The position numbers and the translations under genes were made by a program. Below, one piece after another: positions 1-9,533 of a stretch of 64,000 nucleotides of DNA. The notes beneath the pieces are model-generated. The model worked only from the letters and a program-made list of their open reading frames with translations, was not told the DNA's origin and ran no database searches. The stretch lies in assembly GCF_001689125.2 (NCBI RefSeq), contig NZ_CP015405.2:277001-341000 (forward strand). Reading direction: 5' to 3'. The DNA is from Blautia pseudococcoides (GTDB taxonomy: Bacteria > Bacillota > Clostridia > Lachnospirales > Lachnospiraceae). How positions within the stretch are numbered: position 1 is the stretch's first letter; each line of letters starts with the position of its first letter.

Positions 1-2
1 CC

Positions 3-662
3 GCCAGTGATACAGAATTATCGAACTTGTTTAAAACCATACGTCTGAATCCGGCGGAGGATATTGTACAGGCAGTCAGGAAGTATCTGGACCAAATATC
101 TTTTCCGTCAAAATCCCTGCAGCAGCATCATATTGACATTATGGAACTGGTGAGCGCATTATACAGGTTCACCGCTAATAATGATATTGCCACGGAAGAT
201 TTTTCGGGAGATATGCGGAAACTGTACAGCAGCCTTCTTGATCTGGGACCGGATGCACTGCAGAAATGGCTCATTGATATCAGCCTTTCTTTTCGGGAAA
301 AATTGATCAGTGCACGAAGCAGGTCAACAAAAACTTTTGTATCCAGGGCAATGGAATATGTCCGCAGCAATTATTCGGATGAAGCGTTGTCACTGGATAA
401 TATCTGTGAGGTTTTGGGCGTTTCCAACTCCTATTTCTCAACTATTTTTAAAAAAGAGACTGGTAGCTCATTTATTGGTTATCTGACGGACTATCGTATG
501 GACCGTGCATCACGGCTGCTGATTGAGACAAATGAAAAGAGTTATATCATAGCAAGGAATGTGGGCTACACGGATCCAAATTATTTTAGTTATGTATTTA
601 AAAGGCGGTTTGGCGTGTCACCTTCAAAATACAGAACGGAGCATACAGAAAGTGAAAAATAA
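3..662 (+). CDS. YesN-type response regulator, C-terminal part (cut by window edge)
   Basis: Reading frame is open from the left edge, so the receiver domain lies outside the window. What remains is the linker and an AraC-type DNA-binding domain with two helix-turn-helix units over the last ~100 residues, including the typical GVSNSYFSTIFKKETG and YVFKRRFGVSPSKYR signatures. This family receives phosphate from YesM-type kinases and activates sugar-uptake genes. Its stop overlaps the GTG start of the kinase gene that follows, so the two are translationally coupled. A TTG at position 27 is in frame, but nothing marks it as a true start. Domain assignment is sure; the regulated sugar is unknown. 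Confidence 0.9.
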   Translation, partial: ASDTELSNLFKTIRLNPAEDIVQAVRKYLDQISFPSKSLQQHHIDIMELVSALYRFTANNDIATEDFSGDMRKLYSSLLDLGPDALQKWLIDISLSFREKLISARSRSTKTFVSRAMEYVRSNYSDEALSLDNICEVLGVSNSYFSTIFKKETGSSFIGYLTDYRMDRASRLLIETNEKSYIIARNVGYTDPNYFSYVFKRRFGVSPSKYRTEHTESEK

Positions 663-2511
663 GTATTTCGGACGTTTGAAGAAGGCGGAGCCCAGCGGAA
701 TGCAGTCGACAGTTATGTTTGCCATTTCCGTGATATCTATTTCCATTATGCTGATTTTAGGGATTGTGATGTATTTCCGGTTTTCTGTCTTATCCCGGCA
801 GGAGATCACACAGAGTACACAGAAGCTGATGGAACAGGCAGGGGAAAACCTGGAGGATTATCTGGGCAGTATGCGGCAGATATCGGATGCAGTCTATTAT
901 AATGTTATAAAAGAGAATGATCTATCCAATCAGGATATGGATATCCAGAGGGGAATGAATCTTTTGTATGAAGCCAACAGAGACAACCTGCGCAGTATTG
1001 CTATCTACAACAATTATGGGAGCCTGATGGCAGCAGAACCCCTTGCGTCCCAGAAAGAGGACCCTGATGTCACCAGGCAGGACTGGTTTAAACAAGCCAT
1101 GGGCGAGATGGAGAATATGCATTTTTCCACGCCTCATATCCAGAATCTCTTTGATGACGGAACCTTCCGTTATTACTGGGTGATCTCCTTGAGCCGTGTT
1201 GTGGAGCTTACAAATAACGGGGATTCCCAGTTGGGAGTTCTGCTTGTGGATATGGATTATTCCAATATCTCGCGGATGATGAAACAGATCAACACCTTAA
1301 ATAACGGTCAGTATTATTATCTGTGTGACAGCAACGGGGAGATCATCTATCACATGCGGCAGATTCAGATCAGCGACGGAATCGGCAGTGAGAACAGCAA
1401 AGCAGCGGCAAAGTACAAGGATGGCGTCTATGATGAGACATTTCAGGGAGAGCGCCGCAAGGTTATTGTCAACACCATCAGCTATACCGGATGGAAGCTG
1501 GTAGGGGTGATCCCCTATTCCACATTTACGCACGGTATGGTCAATATCCGGTATTTTATCATGGCGCTTATGCTCCTGATGGCCATGATGCTTGTGATCA
1601 TCAACCGTGTTGTTTCTGTGAGGATATCCAGACCTATTCTAAAACTGAATAATTCCGTAATGGAATACGAGGCAGGAGAGAAGCCGGAGATTTATATGGG
1701 CGGCCCTCTGGAAATCAGGCATCTGGGGTATTCCATACAGAAGTCCTATGAGCAGATTGAGACGCTTATGAAGGAAATTGTACTGGAACAGAACGAAAGA
1801 AGAAAAAGTGAACTTGATGCACTGCAGAGCCAGATCAATCCGCATTTTTTGTACAATGCACTGGAGTCTATTACATGGATGGTGGAAGGCGGACGGAATG
1901 ACGATGCGGTATTTATGATATCCCAGCTTGCGAAACTTTTCCGGATCAGTCTTTCAAAGGGCCGTACGGTCATCAGTGTAAAAGATGAACTGCAGCATGC
2001 GCAGAGTTATATGAATATACAGAAAGTCCGGTATAAGAACGCATTTTCCATTGTGTTTGATGTGGACCCGTCAATTTATTCGTATTGTACTGTGAAGCTG
2101 ATCCTGCAGCCAATACTTGAAAATGCCATTGCCTATGGGGTCAGCAGCATGGATGACTGTGGTGAGATAAAAGTGGCCGGCAGACTGGTAGATGAAAATA
2201 TTATCTTCTCTGTGACAGATAACGGGATCGGAATGTCAAAGGAGGAGGTAAGCCTCATCCTGACAGACAGCAAGCGGGTGCATAAACATGGCTCCGGGGT
2301 AGGACTTGTGAATGTGAACAACCGTATTCAGATTCTCTTCGGAAAAGAATATGGACTGAGGATTGAAAGTGAGCCGGATGAGGGGACCACAGTATCCATC
2401 TGCATTCCGGCGGTTCCCTATACGGAAGAAAACTGCAAGATCCTTGAAAAGGGATATATTTTCAGCAGGGAAGAAATGATTGACAAGAAAACACAGGGTA
2501 AAGAGAGATGA
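652..2511 (+). CDS. YesM-type sensor histidine kinase
   Basis: 619-residue membrane kinase partnering the regulator just upstream. An N-terminal membrane segment (about residues 20-40) is followed by an extracellular sensor region of ~240 residues, a second membrane segment (~residues 295-320), a HAMP-like linker, and a His_kinase domain with QSQINPHFLYN in which His398 is the likely phospho-acceptor. The ATPase domain carries NAIAYG (N box) and DNGIGMS/GSGVGLVNV (G boxes). I chose GTG at 652 because GGAG sits 10 bases upstream and the start overlaps the previous stop. An in-frame ATG at 559 would lie deep inside the regulator gene. The stop overlaps the next gene by ATGA. The ligand is probably a sugar sensed through the neighbouring binding proteins. 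Confidence 0.92.
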   Translation: MKNKYFGRLKKAEPSGMQSTVMFAISVISISIMLILGIVMYFRFSVLSRQEITQSTQKLMEQAGENLEDYLGSMRQISDAVYYNVIKENDLSNQDMDIQRGMNLLYEANRDNLRSIAIYNNYGSLMAAEPLASQKEDPDVTRQDWFKQAMGEMENMHFSTPHIQNLFDDGTFRYYWVISLSRVVELTNNGDSQLGVLLVDMDYSNISRMMKQINTLNNGQYYYLCDSNGEIIYHMRQIQISDGIGSENSKAAAKYKDGVYDETFQGERRKVIVNTISYTGWKLVGVIPYSTFTHGMVNIRYFIMALMLLMAMMLVIINRVVSVRISRPILKLNNSVMEYEAGEKPEIYMGGPLEIRHLGYSIQKSYEQIETLMKEIVLEQNERRKSELDALQSQINPHFLYNALESITWMVEGGRNDDAVFMISQLAKLFRISLSKGRTVISVKDELQHAQSYMNIQKVRYKNAFSIVFDVDPSIYSYCTVKLILQPILENAIAYGVSSMDDCGEIKVAGRLVDENIIFSVTDNGIGMSKEEVSLILTDSKRVHKHGSGVGLVNVNNRIQILFGKEYGLRIESEPDEGTTVSICIPAVPYTEENCKILEKGYIFSREEMIDKKTQGKER

Positions 2512-3482
2512 AAAACAGCAAGAGATTGTTTATTCTGATAGAAGCGGTTTTAGCTGTAATGGTTATGGTACTTGCTTTTGTCATGTTCCGGGAAAGAAAC
2601 GGAAAAGATCTTGATAAGGTTTCTGTGATCATTCAGAATTCGGATGACGGGCAATGGTCCGCGTTTAAATATGGACTCAGAATGGCAGCTGAAGATTTGA
2701 AGCTGGAGATGTTTGTTGTCAGCACAGGAGGCCCCCTGACGGTTGAGGAGGAGAGAAACTTGATAGAACGTGAAATCGAAAACGGGGCAGACGCGGTTAT
2801 TGTACAGCCTGCTCTGGGGGATGACGCAGAAAAAATGTTGTTAAAAATGGAGAAAAATGTTCCGGTCATGCTTGTAGAACACACAGCATCCAGAGAAAAA
2901 GAGGCTTCCGTGATTCCCACTACAGAACCCGATAACTATGCCATGGGCACAGCACTGGCAGAAGAACTGCTGAAAGACTATAACGGAAATTTAGATGGAA
3001 AAACTTTAGGCATTCTTCAGGAAACCGACAATACAGAAGCCGCACGTAATCGCCAAAGGGGATTTACAGATGTGCTGAAAGAAACAGGCGCTGAGATCTG
3101 CTGGTCTGTATCCGGTCCTCTTATGGAAAAGGAGGAAAATATTCTGGGGATCCAGCCCGGGGTGGATTTTGTGATCGCCCTTGATAATAACAGTCTGATA
3201 ACAGCCGGGGAATATTCTGCCGCCAAAAATCTGCATGGGGCCTTGGTGTATGGAATCGGTAATTCTACGGAAGCGGTTTATTATCTGGACACAGGCATTG
3301 CGGAATGTCTTGTGGTGCCCGATGCATTTAATGTGGGATATCAAAGTCTGACGGAGGCAGCAGAGCGCCTCGGTAAATATTTTTACAAGATGCAGGACAG
3401 AACCGTATCCTATACGGTTATCCGCAGAGATACACTGTTTTCAAAAGAAAACCAGGAAGTCCTTTTTACTATGAGTCAGTAA
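2508..3482 (+). CDS. membrane-anchored periplasmic-binding-protein-like sugar sensor
   Basis: 324 residues. A single N-terminal hydrophobic anchor (about residues 7-26) has no lipobox cysteine. The rest is a type-1 periplasmic-binding fold (ribose/galactose-binding family) with a VSVIIQNSDDGQW start and the ADAVIVQPA strand typical of sugar-binding domains. It overlaps the kinase stop by four bases. In Lachnospiraceae and other Clostridia such anchored proteins sit with YesMN systems and are thought to pass ligand binding to the kinase. No transporter subunit follows directly, which fits a sensory rather than a transport role. Fold is confident; the sensory role is inferred from position and anchor. 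Confidence 0.8.
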   Translation: MKNSKRLFILIEAVLAVMVMVLAFVMFRERNGKDLDKVSVIIQNSDDGQWSAFKYGLRMAAEDLKLEMFVVSTGGPLTVEEERNLIEREIENGADAVIVQPALGDDAEKMLLKMEKNVPVMLVEHTASREKEASVIPTTEPDNYAMGTALAEELLKDYNGNLDGKTLGILQETDNTEAARNRQRGFTDVLKETGAEICWSVSGPLMEKEENILGIQPGVDFVIALDNNSLITAGEYSAAKNLHGALVYGIGNSTEAVYYLDTGIAECLVVPDAFNVGYQSLTEAAERLGKYFYKMQDRTVSYTVIRRDTLFSKENQEVLFTMSQ

Positions 3483-3553
3483 AAGCAGGCAGGCCTGTCA
3501 CTTTTTGAAACCTGCGTCGTATGGATAAACAGGAAGAAAACCAGAGGTATACA

Positions 3554-4600
3554 ATGAAAGCAAAAAAAATAGTGGCGGCAAGAATGATTCTCTGCATGAG
3601 TATACTGCTCTTATGCGCCTGCGGGAAACAGCAGACGGCTGCGTCAGATAAGGTTCACGCAGGAGTCATATACTATAACCAGAGTGATACATTTCTTGGG
3701 GAATTGGTCGCCTGTTTTAAAGAAGAGCTTCATCATTTTGAGAGCGATGATTTTAAAACCACAGTGACACTTAGGGATGCGGGCGGTTCCCAGCGGACCC
3801 AGAATGACCAGGTGAAGGAACTGATCGACGCGGGCTGTAATGTGCTCTGTGTGAATCTGGTGGACAGGGCAGACCCCTCAGAGATCATCGACCTTGCCAG
3901 GGATAATGACGTGCCTATTATATTCTTTAACAGGGAGCCGGTTGCAGAGGATCTGATGCAGTGGGACGGGCTTTATTATGTTGGGGCAGACGCGAAACAG
4001 TCAGGCGTGATGCAGGGGGAACTGGCGGTAGACGCCATACTGGCAGAGAACAGTCAGATAGACCGTAATAAAGACGGAAAGATCCAATATGTGGTGCTGG
4101 AAGGAGAACCGGGCCATCAGGATGCCATTATCCGCACAGAGAATGCTGTGGAAACCTTGAAAAACAATGGCATTGAACTGGAAAAACTCAGCTACGGGAT
4201 CGCAAACTGGAACCGGGCACAGGCCCAGAACCGAATGCTGTTGCTGCTCAGCCAGTATCAGAATAAGATTGAACTTGTGCTGGCCAACAATGATGATATG
4301 GCTCTTGGCGCCATTGATGCCTATAAGAAGTTAAATTATACGGAATCTGCCCTGCCTGTATTTTTCGGGATAGACGGCACAGACGTGGGGCTCAAAGCCG
4401 TCCTGGATTCGGAGATGGCAGGGACCGTGTATAACGATAAAGAGGGACAGGCGGAGGCAATGGCAGAACTGGCAGTGGCCCTCGTTACCGGGGAAGGTAT
4501 GGAGCAGATCAAATTCGTGAAGGATAAATATGTTTATCTGCCGTATTCTAAGGTGACCGTGGAAAATGCTGGTGATTACATCAAGGAAGAGAAAAAGTGA
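3554..4600 (+). CDS. galactose/glucose-type sugar-binding lipoprotein
   Basis: 348-residue lipoprotein with a basic N-terminus, a hydrophobic stretch and Cys23 (LLCAC) as the probable lipid site. The mature part is a type-1 sugar-binding protein resembling MglB: VIYYNQSDTFLG, the DVPIIFFNREPV strand, and NNDDMALGAIDA in the hinge/ligand region. I prefer the ATG at 3554, with AGAGG just upstream, to the in-frame ATG at 3521, which has no ribosome site and would put 11 polar residues before the signal. MglB genes are normally followed by mglA and mglC; here an HNH nuclease gene follows, so the protein is orphaned or uses a distant transporter. Confidence 0.85.
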   Translation: MKAKKIVAARMILCMSILLLCACGKQQTAASDKVHAGVIYYNQSDTFLGELVACFKEELHHFESDDFKTTVTLRDAGGSQRTQNDQVKELIDAGCNVLCVNLVDRADPSEIIDLARDNDVPIIFFNREPVAEDLMQWDGLYYVGADAKQSGVMQGELAVDAILAENSQIDRNKDGKIQYVVLEGEPGHQDAIIRTENAVETLKNNGIELEKLSYGIANWNRAQAQNRMLLLLSQYQNKIELVLANNDDMALGAIDAYKKLNYTESALPVFFGIDGTDVGLKAVLDSEMAGTVYNDKEGQAEAMAELAVALVTGEGMEQIKFVKDKYVYLPYSKVTVENAGDYIKEEKK

Positions 4601-4728
4601 TCAGTTATTATGGGAATCAAATATATGGATACCAGAAACTACAGATTTCGGATATGCGGATTTAGTAAGCGGAGCCTGATTGGCTGGATGGCAGTGGCCG
4701 GGATTCTTGGGGGTAAGGAGGCATAAGT

Positions 4729-5913
4729 TTGGCAGAGCTTTATATTGATAAGAAATATTATAATACATTGTACATTGAAGGCTTTTTCAGAATGATGAAA
4801 GATCCTTCTTACTGTTATAAATTCTATTGGCTGGAAGCTATCGTACATCTGATCTCTGAGGGCAGAGACAAAGCCTCCTATGATGAGCTTATTAATGAAA
4901 TGATCGCAAATGCCTGGTATACCGTTTTGGAATTTCACGTTCATCTCAGCGGGATATATGGTGAGGGGATGATCAAAGACAACCTAGAAAAAGCAGTGAT
5001 CAGATTACAGAAATTGACAGCACTTCCCAGCCATGCATCGAAGATTGAGATAAAGAATAAAATAGCTGAATTTGATAAAGACAGAGAATTGCATAACAGG
5101 AAGATGGAACTGACAAAAAATGTTCCTGTCAAGGCACTCTCGGGATTTGCCAATACAGGGGAGGAGCAGGTCAGTCTGGATGGAAGTGCAGGGAGGATGA
5201 GGGCCTATTTTAATCTTCTCAACGAGACAACCGTCCTTCTGCCATATACATTTGGCGATGAGAATGGGCTGAAGAGAACCATTTACTTTAATGACGGATG
5301 GATACAGATGATTCAGGATAATACGGTGTCTATTCTGGGATGGGTTCAAATGGAGAAAGTAAAGTGGCTTCAAAACAATAATCCGGAAGTCCCCAGTTTA
5401 ATATATAAATTAGCTCCCTTGGATGAAAAGATGCGGAAGCTGGCTCATGTAAGAAAGCTGTGGGAGAGCATTCTGAAAATACATCCTGTGGTGGACGTGT
5501 TTGCGAACCAGCCAATCCATGAGGGATCCTATGATGTGGATCACTTCATTCCCTGGTCCTTTGTCATGAATGATGAGTTGTGGAATCTGATGCCAATGGA
5601 CTCCTCACTGAATTCTGAAAAGAGCAATAAGCTTCCCTGCTGGGAACCATTCTTTGGGAGGTTTGCTGGTAATCAGTATGCTATGTATGGACTAATACAT
5701 AAAATGGATGGAATCCATAAATTATATGAAGCCTGTTACCGGGATAATCTGCATTCTATCTGGGCAAACCGGGAATTATACCGGAAAGGGAATTCAAAGG
5801 GAGAATTCTTCCGTATATTGGAAAAGAATATGAGGCCGGTTTACGATTCTGCGAGACGCCAGGGGTATGAAATGTGGATCAGGAAAAATCAGATGGGGGA
5901 CAGAACAGAATGA
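4729..5913 (+). CDS. stand-alone HNH endonuclease domain protein
   Basis: 394 residues. The only recognisable domain is a C-terminal HNH nuclease at about residues 255-310: YDVDHFIPWSF supplies the Asp-His pair, then NLMPMDSSLNSEKSNKLP gives the second Asn and the SxKSxxLP motif. This arrangement resembles the HNH_4 type found in Cas9 and in many defence-linked proteins. The N-terminal ~240 residues are mixed helical and unrecognised, with no membrane segment. The TTG start is supported by AAGGAGG seven bases upstream. Same strand as the sugar-binding gene before it, and followed by a strong terminator. Target (phage DNA, nicking, homing) is unknown; defence is only a guess. Confidence 0.75.
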   Translation: MAELYIDKKYYNTLYIEGFFRMMKDPSYCYKFYWLEAIVHLISEGRDKASYDELINEMIANAWYTVLEFHVHLSGIYGEGMIKDNLEKAVIRLQKLTALPSHASKIEIKNKIAEFDKDRELHNRKMELTKNVPVKALSGFANTGEEQVSLDGSAGRMRAYFNLLNETTVLLPYTFGDENGLKRTIYFNDGWIQMIQDNTVSILGWVQMEKVKWLQNNNPEVPSLIYKLAPLDEKMRKLAHVRKLWESILKIHPVVDVFANQPIHEGSYDVDHFIPWSFVMNDELWNLMPMDSSLNSEKSNKLPCWEPFFGRFAGNQYAMYGLIHKMDGIHKLYEACYRDNLHSIWANRELYRKGNSKGEFFRILEKNMRPVYDSARRQGYEMWIRKNQMGDRTE

Positions 5914-6004
5914 TGGGGTGTAGAAAAGGCAGCCTTTCTCGGGAATATGCCGTTATTGGTATCGGTTCAGAAAAGGATATGGGTAAAAGATAGGGTTAGA
6001 GTCA

Positions 6005-6042
6005 GACCGGGGGATGCATTTTGCATTCCCCGGTCAATTTTT
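6005..6042 (+). terminator. rho-independent terminator after the HNH gene
   Basis: Inverted repeat GACCGGGG/CCCCGGTC extended inward by GATGCA/TGCATT with one G-T pair, short TT loop, then AATTTTT. It closes the upstream unit and isolates the BceAB-like operon. Confidence 0.9.
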
Positions 6043-6195
6043 GCGGAAAAACCGTCATGCCAAACTTTACAAAAAACGGGTCAAACTTGTCATTTGTACA
6101 TCTGTGATCTCCTCCCTTTTTTCGGTAGAATAAATGCATAAGAACAACAAGTGCAGAACAAAAAAGCACAATATATATAACAGGGAGGATCACTT

Positions 6196-6939
6196 ATGTT
6201 ACAGGTAAATCATTTATACAAGAGCTATAAAACAGGAAACACCACATACGAGGTATTGAAGGATGTTTCATTTTCCATTGAGGAGGGGGAGTTCGTGGCA
6301 GTTATGGGGCCGTCCGGTTCCGGTAAAACCACACTTTTGAACTGCATTTCCTGTTTCATTCCTCATGATAAGGGCCAAATCCTGCTGGATGGAGTCAATA
6401 TCTCCAACATGAAAGAAGAACAGATCGCAAAAATAAGAAATGAAAAACTTGGTTTTGTTTTTCAGGACTTCATGCTATTGGACGGTTTGAGTGTTTTTGA
6501 AAATGTATGTGTACCAAAAGTGATCCACCAGGAACCATACAGGCAGATGGAGACAAAAGCCCAGAAACTCCTGAAGATGTTTGACATTGCAGATATTGCG
6601 AAAAAATTCCCGGCTGAGATATCCGGCGGACAGAAACAGCGCACCGCAGTGGCAAGGGCCCTGATGAACAATCCGCTTTTGATCCTTGCAGATGAGCCTA
6701 CAGGCAACCTGGACAGCCGTTCCAGCGAGGCGGTGATCGGGGCGTTCTTAGAGGCACAGAAAGAATTAAATGCAACCACATGCATGGTAACCCATGACAG
6801 CTTTTCAGCCAGTTTCTGCGACCGGGTTATTGTGATGAAAGATGGAGCGGTCTATACAGAACTTATCAGCAAGGGCCATCACAGAGAATTCATGGAAGAA
6901 CTTTTGGATGTTTTGAGAAAGATGAACGGTGGTGAATAG
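6196..6939 (+). CDS. BceA-like ABC transporter ATP-binding protein
   Basis: 247-residue ATPase of the MacB/BceA class. Walker A is GPSGSGKTT (residues ~37-45), signature ISGGQKQRTAVARAL, Walker B LLILADEPTGNLD, and the H-loop MVTHD. The start has AGGGAGG eight bases upstream. It forms a pair with the FtsX-like permease that begins next to its stop. Such pairs expel or shield against cell-wall-active peptides (bacitracin, lantibiotics) or act as peptide sensors. No intact BceRS two-component system lies next to it, though a broken response-regulator relic follows the permease. Confidence 0.93.
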   Translation: MLQVNHLYKSYKTGNTTYEVLKDVSFSIEEGEFVAVMGPSGSGKTTLLNCISCFIPHDKGQILLDGVNISNMKEEQIAKIRNEKLGFVFQDFMLLDGLSVFENVCVPKVIHQEPYRQMETKAQKLLKMFDIADIAKKFPAEISGGQKQRTAVARALMNNPLLILADEPTGNLDSRSSEAVIGAFLEAQKELNATTCMVTHDSFSASFCDRVIVMKDGAVYTELISKGHHREFMEELLDVLRKMNGGE

Positions 6940-6940
6940 A

Positions 6941-9043
6941 ATGAAGCTCAGTGGATTATTTGCGAAATTAAGGAAAAATAATAAAAAAGAATATTTGCAG
7001 TTCCAGTTCTGCATGACACTTTCTATTCTTTTGATCACCTCATACCTTGTCATGTACGGAAGTGATCTGGTGCAGAAGACACTGCCGAACGGAGGAGATT
7101 CCAGAAAAATAGCGGATATGATCTTCGTTCTTGCGGCAGCGGGATGTGTTATGTTCAGTATCTATACGGCAAGTCAGTTTTTAAGATACAAGAGCAGGGA
7201 AACCGGTATTTTCCTTGCTCTGGGAGCGGGAAAAAGTAAACTTGCCAGGGCATTATTTACCGAAATCGGCAAGATGATGGCATTGTGTTCGGCAGCAGGG
7301 GTTATGCTTGGTATCTTACTTGCGTCAATCATAGGCATCCTGTTTGAAAAAGTCGCAAGCAGCGGAAATAATAACCATTTTTCCATTTCTGTCATGGGAG
7401 TTGCAGGCGGCATTATCTACTGCCTCCTATTGATACTCTGCGTTGCGTTCATGTGCGTGCGGTTTATGAAGAGAAGTAATGTTATGGACATTATCAATGA
7501 ACAGCGCAAGCAGGAACCGCTGAAAAAGAGCGTGTCATTTTTCTATCTGGTATCCGGTATTGTGATGATTCTGGTGGGCCTGTTAATAGGATATTTTCTG
7601 CCGATCATAACCGTCAAAGTGAGCGGCCACTGGCTGGGAGGGTGGACGAATCTATTCTATATCCTTGCGGCAGTTGGACTTTACCGTATTTTAGTTTATT
7701 CCATTGCCTCACACAGAAAGGGGAAAAATCCCCAGAAATATTATGACAATATGATATCTTACGGTATGCTCAAATTCCAGGGAGGCTCTGTTGTCAGAAA
7801 TATGCTTGTCATATCACTGCTGCTTATGGGCGTCCTGCTTGGTATCTTTTATCTGCCGCTTCAGGGGGGCAATGATTTTGAAGACGCAGAGGATGATATA
7901 TCTTACCGGTATCCCGTTGATGTGGATGAATTGTCCGAGGAGGATGTGTTCTCCATGGCAGACAAATATCAGATTTCAGTAAAGGATTACCGGGAGGCAG
8001 AGTTCGTCCAGGTGTTGGGGGACGGTGTAAGACGTGATGACATGGATGAGAATAATAACCTTATTGAACAGTATGAAGAAAAATACTTTTACTATGAGTG
8101 CATCAGTGCTTCCTTGTTTACGGATATGACCGGAAAAGAAACCGAGGTTACAGAAGGCCATTATCGGGTAATACAAAGGGAAGGGGCAAGAGAAAATATA
8201 TTCTATAAATTTGATGATCTGACCAGATTATATTTGTCCAACGAAGAAGATTATATTTCTATGGAATATGATGGACTGGAGCTATACCATTCCCTCGTAA
8301 CAGATACGGGGTATGATTCTAAGACAAGGTATATTATCAGTGACGCGGATTATGAAAAGGTGAAAACCGGAGTCAAGGATGACAAAATAATACGTCAGGT
8401 GTTGTTTAATATTGAGGACAGTGACCAGTCCTATGCATATTGTGAAGCGTTATATGAACAATTTTGCAGCAGGGCATCGGAAAGCATGAACTATATTGCT
8501 GCCTATAATGGATATCAGGCAAAAATTCTGGGAGAAGATTATGGATATAATATGCAGGGGATTTATGACGGGAAAAGGCCGGCCCTGGGATCTGACTGGC
8601 TGTACAGTCCTACAGTCCTGCCCCTTGAAAGGGAAAATGCTGCTATGAGGCGTGCCATCTTTTTACTGCTGTTTGTATACATTGCCATTATCTGCCTGGC
8701 CTCCGAGAGTATTATCCTATATACAAGGAGTCAGAATGTGGCACTGAAGAACAGTCAGATTTTTAAGGATTTGGAAAAGCTGGGGGCAAATAAAAAGTAC
8801 CTTCGCAGACTTTTGAAAAGCCAGATAAGTAAATGCTTTGTCCTGCCTACCGTAATGGGATGTCTTCTGATGTTTATATATGAAATCCTGATCATGTGGC
8901 AGAATGACGGTATCATGACAGCAGGTGAAGTGGGAATCGCAGGGGTGATGGTAATTGTTATTGCAGTGATCGGCATCTACCAGTTTATTTTATACAAGAT
9001 TTCCATGAAAAACGCGGCAGGTGTTCTGGATATATCCAGATAA
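6941..9043 (+). CDS. BceB-like FtsX-domain ABC permease
   Basis: 700-residue membrane protein. A cluster of four membrane segments lies in the first ~230 residues and another follows to ~300. Then comes a large extracellular region (about residues 310-565) and three C-terminal segments, with FtsX-like regions at both ends. This long extracellular insert between the FtsX parts is the hallmark of BceB-type permeases, which are usually about 650 residues. I chose ATG at 6941, with a GGTGG motif before it; in-frame GTG codons at 6929 and 6932 overlap the ATPase gene. Substrate probably an antimicrobial peptide, by family. Confidence 0.88.
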   Translation: MKLSGLFAKLRKNNKKEYLQFQFCMTLSILLITSYLVMYGSDLVQKTLPNGGDSRKIADMIFVLAAAGCVMFSIYTASQFLRYKSRETGIFLALGAGKSKLARALFTEIGKMMALCSAAGVMLGILLASIIGILFEKVASSGNNNHFSISVMGVAGGIIYCLLLILCVAFMCVRFMKRSNVMDIINEQRKQEPLKKSVSFFYLVSGIVMILVGLLIGYFLPIITVKVSGHWLGGWTNLFYILAAVGLYRILVYSIASHRKGKNPQKYYDNMISYGMLKFQGGSVVRNMLVISLLLMGVLLGIFYLPLQGGNDFEDAEDDISYRYPVDVDELSEEDVFSMADKYQISVKDYREAEFVQVLGDGVRRDDMDENNNLIEQYEEKYFYYECISASLFTDMTGKETEVTEGHYRVIQREGARENIFYKFDDLTRLYLSNEEDYISMEYDGLELYHSLVTDTGYDSKTRYIISDADYEKVKTGVKDDKIIRQVLFNIEDSDQSYAYCEALYEQFCSRASESMNYIAAYNGYQAKILGEDYGYNMQGIYDGKRPALGSDWLYSPTVLPLERENAAMRRAIFLLLFVYIAIICLASESIILYTRSQNVALKNSQIFKDLEKLGANKKYLRRLLKSQISKCFVLPTVMGCLLMFIYEILIMWQNDGIMTAGEVGIAGVMVIVIAVIGIYQFILYKISMKNAAGVLDISR

Positions 9044-9170
9044 ACAGCAGTGAGAAATATGCCGTTGCACAAGTTTTCACTATCCTCTATAATAAAAGAA
9101 ATATGACGGTCCGGTACCCTCACAGCTGCAAAGAAAAACAGAGGAAGCGTGTAGTGCCGCCGGGGAGGCT

Positions 9171-9533
9171 ATGTGTTATACGCGCATTCAAAAACTGCTC
9201 TGCCATATCACGGAAGATGGATCCCGTTATGATTTGATCCTTTTAGATATTGAGATGGCGGAAACGGACGGCATGGAATTAGCGGAAAAAATAAAGCCTT
9301 TTCTCCCGGATGTAAAGATCATTTTTATCACATCTCATCTGGAATATGCCATTGACGCGTATGAGCTGTCCATTTTCCGCTATGTGCCTAAGAATGATAT
9401 AGAAAAACGCCTGACAGCAGCCATCACGGACGCTGTCAGGCTGTTTTTGATTGAGGAGGGCATTACGCCTCCTTCTGTCCGTTTCTATCCCTCTCATTTT
9501 TACACTTGCATAACCTACCCAAAAGGAATATAA
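9171..9533 (+). pseudogene. relic of LytTR/AgrA-type response regulator
   Basis: 120-residue open frame carrying only the middle of a receiver domain: YDLILLDIEM (phospho-acceptor Asp), MELAEKIKPFLPDVKIIFIT (Thr/Ser switch) and AIDAYELSIFRYVPK (Lys). The N-terminal acidic pair is missing, even when the frame is read further upstream, and the DNA-binding LytTR domain is absent. A terminator-like hairpin (9409-9441) and the promoter of the next gene (-10 at 9529) lie inside the frame, so the last ~40 codons are unlikely to be protein-coding. I read it as what is left of the regulator that once went with a neighbouring transporter. Confidence 0.75.
9409..9447 (+). terminator. terminator-like hairpin inside the regulator relic
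   Basis: Perfect 10-bp stem GCCTGACAGC/GCTGTCAGGC with a 13-base loop, followed by TGTTTTTG. It probably ends transcription coming from the BceAB-like pair. Confidence 0.65.

Noticed and set aside
4625..4726. 34-codon frame between the sugar-binding gene and the HNH gene, with a hydrophobic stretch
   Set aside because: No ribosome site, no recognisable family, and it overlaps the ribosome site of the HNH gene.
5947..6141. 64-codon open frame between the HNH gene and the BceA-like gene
   Set aside because: It runs straight through the strong terminator at 6005-6042, has no ribosome site and no family resemblance.
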